This document shows, piece by piece, positions 27,504 through 32,234 of a DNA stretch of 32,234 bases. The notes below the pieces were generated by a model, which made no database searches, was not told the origin of the DNA, and saw only the letters and a list, made by a program, of their open reading frames with translations. Numbering within the stretch: position 1 is the first letter of the stretch; each line of letters begins with the position of its first letter. The position numbers and the translations under genes are program-made. The DNA is from Patulibacter medicamentivorans (GTDB taxonomy: Bacteria; Actinomycetota; Thermoleophilia; Solirubrobacterales; Solirubrobacteraceae), in NCBI RefSeq assembly GCF_000240225.1, contig NZ_AGUD01000225.1:1-32234 (forward strand). Direction: 5' to 3'.

Positions 27504-28397
27504 GGTCTCCAGCGCGACCCGGACGGCGACCTCGGGGTGCTCCCAGAAGAACAGGTGGCCCGTCGCCGGCAGCGTCTCCAGCCGCGCGCCGGGGATCTCC
27601 TCGGCCAGGACCGGGGCGTTCGGATAGGGCAGCATCTGGTCGTCGCTGCCGTGCACGACGGTCACCGGGACGTCGATCGCGCTCAGGCGGCCGGCCGTGT
27701 CGTGACCGCCGATCGCCTGCATCTGCTCGGAGATGACCCGCAGCGAGACCCGGTTCTCGCTGGTCACCGCGACGAACTCGGCGTAGGCGTCCTCGTGGCT
27801 GGCGAACTCGGCCGAGACGTTGATCTCCCAGCTGGCGCGCAGCGCACGGGCCCCGTCGCCGCTCTGCAGGGCCTCGACCAGGCCCTGCGTCACCAGCGGC
27901 TCGGTCCAGGTGCCCAGGACGTGGCCCGGCGTCGTGCAGCCGAGCACCAGCGACCGGACCCGCTCCGGGTGGCGCAGCGCCAGCTCCTGGGCGGTCATCC
28001 CGCCCATCGAGATCCCGAAGACGTCGATCGGACCGTCGATCCCGAGGGCGTCGAGGGCGGCCGCCTGGTCGTCGGCCAGGTCGGCGATCGTGTACGGCCC
28101 CGGCGCCCGGCTCGAGCGGGCGACGCCGACGTGGTTGACGCTGATCAGCTGCCGGCCGGCCGTCAGCAGGCCGTCGAGAAACCAGCGCCCCCAGTGCCCG
28201 TGGGTCGCGGCCATCCCCTGGATCAGCAGCGTCGGCACGCCGTCGCCGTGGCGCAGGACCGTGCGGACGGTGCCGTCGGCCAGCTCCAGCGGCACCGCGG
28301 CGTCGGGCCGCAGCAGCGCGGCCGTCGTGTCCCCGCCGGATCGCTGGGAGGCCCCGCTCGGGGGTTCGCGATCGACGGCGGCGGTGGGATGCTCCAT
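27486..28397 (-). CDS. Alpha/beta hydrolase
   Basis: A 303-residue alpha/beta-hydrolase-fold enzyme. The catalytic triad is visible: nucleophile Ser130 in GISMGG, acid Asp252 or Asp253 in VHGSDDQMLP, and His281 in ATGHLFFWEHP. The oxyanion region is LLIQGMAATHGHW (57-69). It resembles the esterase/lactonase/haloperoxidase-like branch (TIGR/3-oxoadipate lactonase-type); the substrate is not known. The first 35 residues are polar and probably not part of the fold. The ATG at 28397 has TACCGT ending 8 bases upstream and no Shine-Dalgarno sequence, so a leaderless transcript is likely. It lies 36 bases after the lipoprotein gene in the same direction. Confidence 0.88.
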   Translation of the reverse strand: MEHPTAAVDREPPSGASQRSGGDTTAALLRPDAAVPLELADGTVRTVLRHGDGVPTLLIQGMAATHGHWGRWFLDGLLTAGRQLISVNHVGVARSSRAPGPYTIADLADDQAAALDALGIDGPIDVFGISMGGMTAQELALRHPERVRSLVLGCTTPGHVLGTWTEPLVTQGLVEALQSGDGARALRASWEINVSAEFASHEDAYAEFVAVTSENRVSLRVISEQMQAIGGHDTAGRLSAIDVPVTVVHGSDDQMLPYPNAPVLAEEIPGARLETLPATGHLFFWEHPEVAVRVALETAARAA

Positions 28398-28405
28398 CCC
28401 ACCCG

Positions 28406-28411
28406 ACGGTA
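28406..28411 (-). promoter_or_regulatory. -10 box of the hydrolase gene, leaderless placement
   Basis: On the minus strand TACCGT (TANNNT) ends 8 bases before the ATG at 28397. No Shine-Dalgarno sequence is present. The only -35-like element, CTGACG, lies 20 bases upstream, which is longer than usual. Confidence 0.4.
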
Positions 28412-28433
28412 GACGAGTTCCCGCGCCGGCTCG

Positions 28434-28823
28434 TCAGCGCCCGCTGCCCGCGGCCCCCGACCGGGGGGTCCCGGCCCCGAACGGCGGCGGGGGCTGCGGG
28501 GCGTTCCCGGTCGGGGCCGGCGGCTGGCCGGGAAGCCCGGCCACCACGTCGAAGCTGCCGTCGGACGCCGTCACGCGAACCTGGACGACGGACGTGCCGC
28601 CGTCGTCGAAGCGGACGCTGCAGACGAACCGGGTGCCGACGCTCAGCGCCGCGCCGCCACGACAGCGGGCGACCGCTGGTCGACCGGTGCGATCGGCGAC
28701 GACCGTCGCCACCTGCCCACCGGCGCCGCCGCCGTCGACGACCTCGGTCGCGCAGCCCGCCAACCCCGCGGCCACCAGCCCGGCGACGCAGAGCGACGCG
28801 CGGCGGGCGGCGATCGGCGTCAG
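28434..28823 (-). CDS. Small predicted lipoprotein, apparent CTG start, DUF4333-like
   Basis: A 129-residue protein with a lipoprotein signal: Arg7-Arg8, a hydrophobic stretch (residues 11-22) and lipobox LAGC, with the acylated Cys at 24. The mature part ARCRGGAALSVGTRFVCSVRF followed by a Gly-rich turn and VVQVRVTASDGSF resembles DUF4333, a small secreted domain with a Cys pair (here in ARCRGG and FVCSV) common in actinobacteria. A Pro/Gly-rich tail follows. In this frame no ATG, GTG or TTG exists near the signal. CTG at 28823 has GGAGG exactly 7 bases upstream and overlaps the TGA of the glycosyltransferase gene as CTGA, like the ATGA overlaps used elsewhere here. The start is therefore taken as CTG. 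The function is unknown. Confidence 0.72.
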   Translation of the reverse strand: MTPIAARRASLCVAGLVAAGLAGCATEVVDGGGAGGQVATVVADRTGRPAVARCRGGAALSVGTRFVCSVRFDDGGTSVVQVRVTASDGSFDVVAGLPGQPPAPTGNAPQPPPPFGAGTPRSGAAGSGR

Positions 28824-31174
28824 GACTCGGCCTCCGCGCCGACGCGCGAGCCGGCGACCGCCCCCGCGGGCAGCGGCGGCAGGTCGACCGGGCTGGCGTG
28901 CAGGGCCCGCATCCGGACGTCGCGCCAGGTCACGCCCTCGGCCAGCATCGCCGGCATCCCGAGCGCCAGCGCGGTCGCGATCTCGACGGCCTGGAGGACG
29001 ATCCCGTAGCCGAGCGCGTCGGCGTTGCTGACCCCGTAGCCGAGTCCCAGCACCGTCACGCAGGCGGCCTGGAAGACGCCGAGGTTGGACGGGGTCGCCG
29101 GCAGCACGGCGGTCACGTTGACCGCGAACAGGACCGCGGCGGCGGCGCCCATCCCCTCGTGGATCCCGAACGCCTTCAGCAGCAGGTAGCAGCCGAGCCA
29201 CTGCAGCGCCCAGGCGAACAGCTGGGCGCTGATCGCGACGAAGCCGTGGCGGGGCTTGGTGAACACCCGCAGGCCGCTGCGCAGCGCGTGCGCCCAGCCG
29301 CGGAGCTTGGCCTGCAGCTCGCGCAGCTTCGGCGAGCGCGGCCGGTGACGGCGCAGCAGCAGCGGGCCGAGGAGCAGCACCAGCAGGATCGCCACCGGGG
29401 CGATCGTCAGCGTCAGCAGCGCCCCGTCGCCGTCCTTGAAGAGCCGGATCGACCCGATCATCACCGTCCCCAGCAGCACCAGGGCGGCGACGTTGATCAG
29501 CGTCTGCGAGACGAGCGTGCCGAGCACCACCGGCAATCGCTCGCGCGGGCGGCCGGCGCGACGGGCGATGATCAGCGCGCGCGAGGGCTCGCCGAGGCGG
29601 GCCGGCAGCGTCGCCGACATCAGCACGCCGATCGCGGTCGCGCGGAAGGTGTCGCGCTGGCGCAGCGCGGCGTCGGGGATCGCAGCCCGCAGGATCGCGT
29701 GCCACGAGATCGCGCGGAACGCCATCGAGATCGCGAAGACGGCCAGCGCCATCAGCACCCAGGCCGGCGACGAGCGGACGAAGCTGTTGGCGATGCTGTC
29801 GATCCCGATCCGCTGCAGCGCCAGCGCGCCGAGGCCGACGGTGCCGCCGACGGCGGCGGCGACCAGGCCGCGACGGGCCAGCCGACGGCGGCGGGCGCGA
29901 CGGGCGGCCTTGCCGGCGATCACCGGGGCGTCGGGCCGCGGCATCCGGCGGGCGGGGACCGGCTCGCGACCGTCGGCGGGACGGAAGCCGTGGCGAACGG
30001 CGGCGCGGGCGATGACGCCGGAGGGCTGCGGCGCGCGCTGGGCGTCCTCGTAGACGCCGACGACGCGGGCGGCGATCCGCGGCCAGGCGTAGCGGTTGGC
30101 CGAGCGGCGGGCGGCCTCGCTCATCGTGCGGCGGCGCTCCGGGCGCAGCGCCAGGTCGCGGAGCGTGTGGGCCAGCGCCTGCGCGTCGCCGGGCGGGACG
30201 AGGATCCCGTCGCGGCCGGCCGAGACGACGTCGCGGTAGCCCACGATGTCGGAGGCGACGACCGGCACGCCCTGGGCGAACGCCTCGGTCAGGACCATGC
30301 CGAAGCTCTCGCCGCCGAGCGACGGGGCGCAGAGGACGTCGGCGTCGGCCAGCTCGCGGTGCTTGGTCTCGTCGTCGACCCGGCCGAGGATCCGGACGCC
30401 GTCGAGGCGATCGTCGAAGGCGACCCGGCGGACCTCCTCCTCCTCGGGGCCGATCACGACCAGCTCGACCGGCAGCTGCTCGCGCAGCGCGTCGAACGCC
30501 CGCAGCAGGATCGGCAGGCCCTTGCGCTCGACGGCCTGGCCGACGAAGGCGATCTTCATCACGCCCGGCGGGCGGCCGGGGCGGTCGGCGGGGCCGGTCG
30601 CGTCGGCCGCCAGGTCGACCCCGTTGGGGATCACCCGGTAGCGGCCGCCGTAGTAGCGCTGCCCGGTCCAGGCGGCGGCGTCCGAGACGGCGATCCGCTC
30701 GACCAGCCGGTTGAGCCGCCGGCGGGCGCCGAAGACGACGCCGGCGCCGTTGGTCAGCGAGTTCGCCGAGTAGCAGTGGAAGGTGCCGACGAGCGGGGTG
30801 TCGCAGGTCAGCAGCGTGTCCCACCCGAGCAGCGGGGCGTGCGGCTCGTGGACGTGGACGACGTCGTAGCCGCCGGTCGCGAGCGCCGTCCGCAGGCGGG
30901 CGACCGACGAGGGGTTGATCGCGAGGTTCGAGACGGCCCCGTTCGCGGGCACGCCGACGGTTCTTCCAAGCGGGACGAGCCACTCCGGCACGCTCCGCTC
31001 CTGGGGCCAGGCCCCACGGTGCAGGCGAGCAGCGAGGCGATCGGCTGGGTCGTAGGGCGCGAGCACCTGGGCGTCGTGCCCCTGCTCGCGCAACTCCCGC
31101 GCCAACGCCTCGATGTGCCGAGTGACGCCCCCGGGGAAGGTCCACGAGTACGGCGACACGAGCGCAACGCGCAT
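28820..31174 (-). CDS. Fusion of PimA-like glycosyltransferase and flippase-like membrane domain
   Basis: A 784-residue protein in two parts. Residues 1-385 are a GT4-family retaining glycosyltransferase with a GT-B fold. The start MRVALVSPYSWTFPGGVTRH matches the phosphatidylinositol mannosyltransferase (PimA) type. The glycine loop PGG lies at 14-16, HVHEPH at 107-112, and the EX7E motif is Glu289 to Glu297 in GESFGMVLTEAF. A basic linker (about 385-435, RRARRRRLARR) follows. Residues 436-750 form a polytopic membrane domain of the lysylphosphatidylglycerol synthase/UPF0104 flippase-like family, with LPARLGEPSRALIIARR and LPATPSNLGVFQAA. It probably glycosylates a membrane lipid at the inner face and may help move it across. 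The acceptor is unknown. The start has TAACCT 7 bases upstream and no ribosome binding site. The 3' end overlaps the lipoprotein gene. Confidence 0.9.
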   Translation of the reverse strand: MRVALVSPYSWTFPGGVTRHIEALARELREQGHDAQVLAPYDPADRLAARLHRGAWPQERSVPEWLVPLGRTVGVPANGAVSNLAINPSSVARLRTALATGGYDVVHVHEPHAPLLGWDTLLTCDTPLVGTFHCYSANSLTNGAGVVFGARRRLNRLVERIAVSDAAAWTGQRYYGGRYRVIPNGVDLAADATGPADRPGRPPGVMKIAFVGQAVERKGLPILLRAFDALREQLPVELVVIGPEEEEVRRVAFDDRLDGVRILGRVDDETKHRELADADVLCAPSLGGESFGMVLTEAFAQGVPVVASDIVGYRDVVSAGRDGILVPPGDAQALAHTLRDLALRPERRRTMSEAARRSANRYAWPRIAARVVGVYEDAQRAPQPSGVIARAAVRHGFRPADGREPVPARRMPRPDAPVIAGKAARRARRRRLARRGLVAAAVGGTVGLGALALQRIGIDSIANSFVRSSPAWVLMALAVFAISMAFRAISWHAILRAAIPDAALRQRDTFRATAIGVLMSATLPARLGEPSRALIIARRAGRPRERLPVVLGTLVSQTLINVAALVLLGTVMIGSIRLFKDGDGALLTLTIAPVAILLVLLLGPLLLRRHRPRSPKLRELQAKLRGWAHALRSGLRVFTKPRHGFVAISAQLFAWALQWLGCYLLLKAFGIHEGMGAAAAVLFAVNVTAVLPATPSNLGVFQAACVTVLGLGYGVSNADALGYGIVLQAVEIATALALGMPAMLAEGVTWRDVRMRALHASPVDLPPLPAGAVAGSRVGAEAES

Positions 31175-31181
31175 CAGCTAG

Positions 31182-31187
31182 AGGTTA
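31182..31187 (-). promoter_or_regulatory. -10 box of the glycosyltransferase-flippase gene, leaderless placement
   Basis: On the minus strand TAACCT ends 7 bases before the ATG at 31174, and no Shine-Dalgarno sequence exists. A -35 box is not clear. Confidence 0.45.
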
Positions 31188-31298
31188 CCCGTCAGGGCCG
31201 TCGGGTTACGTGCGGGAGCCAAGGAGATCGTGCTCGCTGGGGCACGACGGCGGGCAGGGGGCGCATCCTGGAGCGCCCGGCGGAACCGTCGAGAGGAG

Positions 31299-31335
31299 GG
31301 GACGCCGACATCCTCGCAAATCCGACGTCCGTCCC
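31299..31335 (-). terminator. Possible terminator of the glycosidase gene
   Basis: GGGACG (31299-31304) pairs with CGTCCC (31330-31335), extended by GAC (31307-31309) with GTC (31327-31329) across a small bulge. It lies about 75 bases after the glycosidase stop. A smaller CCTCC/GGAGG hairpin sits at 31362-31378. The 234-base gap between the glycosidase and glycosyltransferase genes shows no convincing gene. Confidence 0.3.
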
Positions 31336-31408
31336 TCGGCCGATTTCGGTCGATCGTCGCTCCTCCTTTCGACGGAGGCGCCGCCGGCCCTTCCATGGCC
31401 GTCGTCGC

Positions 31409-32234
31409 TCAGCCGCCGGGGCGCTCGGCGGCGGTGCCGGCCGGGTCGTCGCGGCACGCGGCGGGCAGCGCCGGCGGCGGGCCGGCGGGATCGCGGGCGC
31501 CGCCCCAGGCCTTCCAGACCTCGGCCGCGGGGAAGCTGCGCCGCAGCCGCTCGTCGAGCAGCCCGACCGGGAAGAAGCGGTCCTCCCGCAGCGAGTACTG
31601 GAAGGCGGCCGTGACCCGCGGGTCGTGGTACCAGCGCAGCAGCTGGCCGTGCAGCAGCCGGCACTCCGACGCCAGCACTCGCGCCGAGACGTCGCGACGG
31701 CCGCCGCCGCGTGGCGCGCCGACGCCGGTCTCGGTGATCCAGGCCGGCCGGCCGTCGAGGCAGGGCCGGCGATCGAGCTCGCGGAGCCCGGCGGCGACCG
31801 GCTCGCCGCGTCCGCTCCGTGGTCGCGCCTCGAGGTAGCCGTGAAGCGTGACGACCGCGGCCCGGCAGAGGACGTCGTCGGGCAGTGCCCGCAGGAACTC
31901 GTCGGCGGGGACCGCCCGACCGCTCGGCGCCGCCCACGAGGCCAGCTCGCCGAGCACCAGGCGGCCGCGAGCTCGCGGGTCGAGCGCCCGCAGCTGCTCG
32001 TCCATCGCAACCGCCATCCGGGCGTAGGCGGCGGGCGACGAGGGCGCGGCGTCGTCGCGGCAGGCGGTCCGCTGGGGGCTCAGGAAGTAGGGGGCGTTCG
32101 GCTCGTTCCACGGGGTCCAGCCGTCGACCCGGGCCCCGGCCGCGCCGGCGGCCGCCGCGACCGCCCGGATCGCCGCCCGGTAGTCGGCCTCGCGGCCGGG
32201 GGCGAGCGGCCGGGCCCCGTCCCGCACCGGCGCC
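31409..32234 (-). CDS. Clan GH-A glycoside hydrolase, 5' part cut by window edge
   Basis: About 274 residues are readable; the N-terminal part of the barrel lies outside the window. The acid/base Glu is in GWTPWNEPN (residue 42, counted from GTG 32227). The nucleophile Glu is in PAWITETGVG (residue 166). This pair marks a clan GH-A (beta/alpha)8 barrel, in the GH5/GH39-like group. Strands such as RLVLGELASW and AAVVTLHGY fit the barrel. WYHDPRVTAAFQYSLREDR with Phe/Tyr near the seventh strand is also typical. The sugar substrate is not evident. The GTG at 32227 is unlikely to be the real start, since about a third of the barrel would be missing. The end of the protein is Pro/Ala-rich. Confidence 0.82.
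   Translation of the reverse strand, partial: APVRDGARPLAPGREADYRAAIRAVAAAAGAAGARVDGWTPWNEPNAPYFLSPQRTACRDDAAPSSPAAYARMAVAMDEQLRALDPRARGRLVLGELASWAAPSGRAVPADEFLRALPDDVLCRAAVVTLHGYLEARPRSGRGEPVAAGLRELDRRPCLDGRPAWITETGVGAPRGGGRRDVSARVLASECRLLHGQLLRWYHDPRVTAAFQYSLREDRFFPVGLLDERLRRSFPAAEVWKAWGGARDPAGPPPALPAACRDDPAGTAAERPGG

Noticed and set aside
31178..31396. A 72-residue frame in the gap before the glycosyltransferase gene
   Set aside because: No ribosome binding site, no domain, and composition like unselected high-GC DNA.

Overview
The window is very GC-rich DNA from a chromosome. It looks like an actinobacterium outside the mycobacteria and streptomycetes, most likely the Thermoleophilia (Solirubrobacterales-like). 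That placement is inference from base composition, from a complete mce transport operon with a built-in ATPase, from type III glutamine synthetase next to amt and P-II, and from repeated TANNNT -10 boxes directly in front of start codons. No rRNA, tRNA, CRISPR array, insertion sequence or phage gene was seen.

Region 1 (1-13325, minus strand) is one long lipid-transport locus. In transcription order it encodes two YrbE/MlaE permeases, an MlaF/MceG-type ATPase, six MCE proteins and, cut by the window edge, an MMPL/RND transporter. Most junctions are 1-4 base overlaps or abutting codons. The one large gap lies between the ATPase and the first MCE gene. It holds a strong hairpin with a UUCG loop, a possible promoter and a palindrome, so the permease/ATPase part and the MCE part may be controlled separately. 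The second MCE protein is a lipoprotein.

Region 2 (13326-14813) has a divergent lipoprotein gene, then about 600 bases without a gene. That stretch is built from inverted and direct repeats.

Region 3 (14751-19259) is a nitrogen-assimilation module: amt and a P-II gene on the minus strand, divergent from type III glutamine synthetase (glnN). The P-II protein has Ile at position 51, where the usual modified Tyr would be.

Region 4 (19429-23690) holds an OsmC-like peroxidase, catalase-peroxidase KatG, a SHOCT-domain protein and a small membrane protein with an HEAGH zinc motif. Region 5 (23828-27460) is metH, preceded by a 22-base palindrome.

Region 6 (27486-32234, minus strand) holds an alpha/beta hydrolase, a small lipoprotein that appears to start at CTG, a fusion of a PimA-like glycosyltransferase with a flippase-like membrane domain, and the 3' part of a clan GH-A glycosidase cut by the window edge.

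No wholly new multi-gene system stands out. The most interesting items are the architecture and internal control region of the mce locus, the repeat block at 14221-14735, the glycosyltransferase-flippase fusion with its CTG-initiated partner, the Ile51 P-II protein and the recurring leaderless-promoter pattern.
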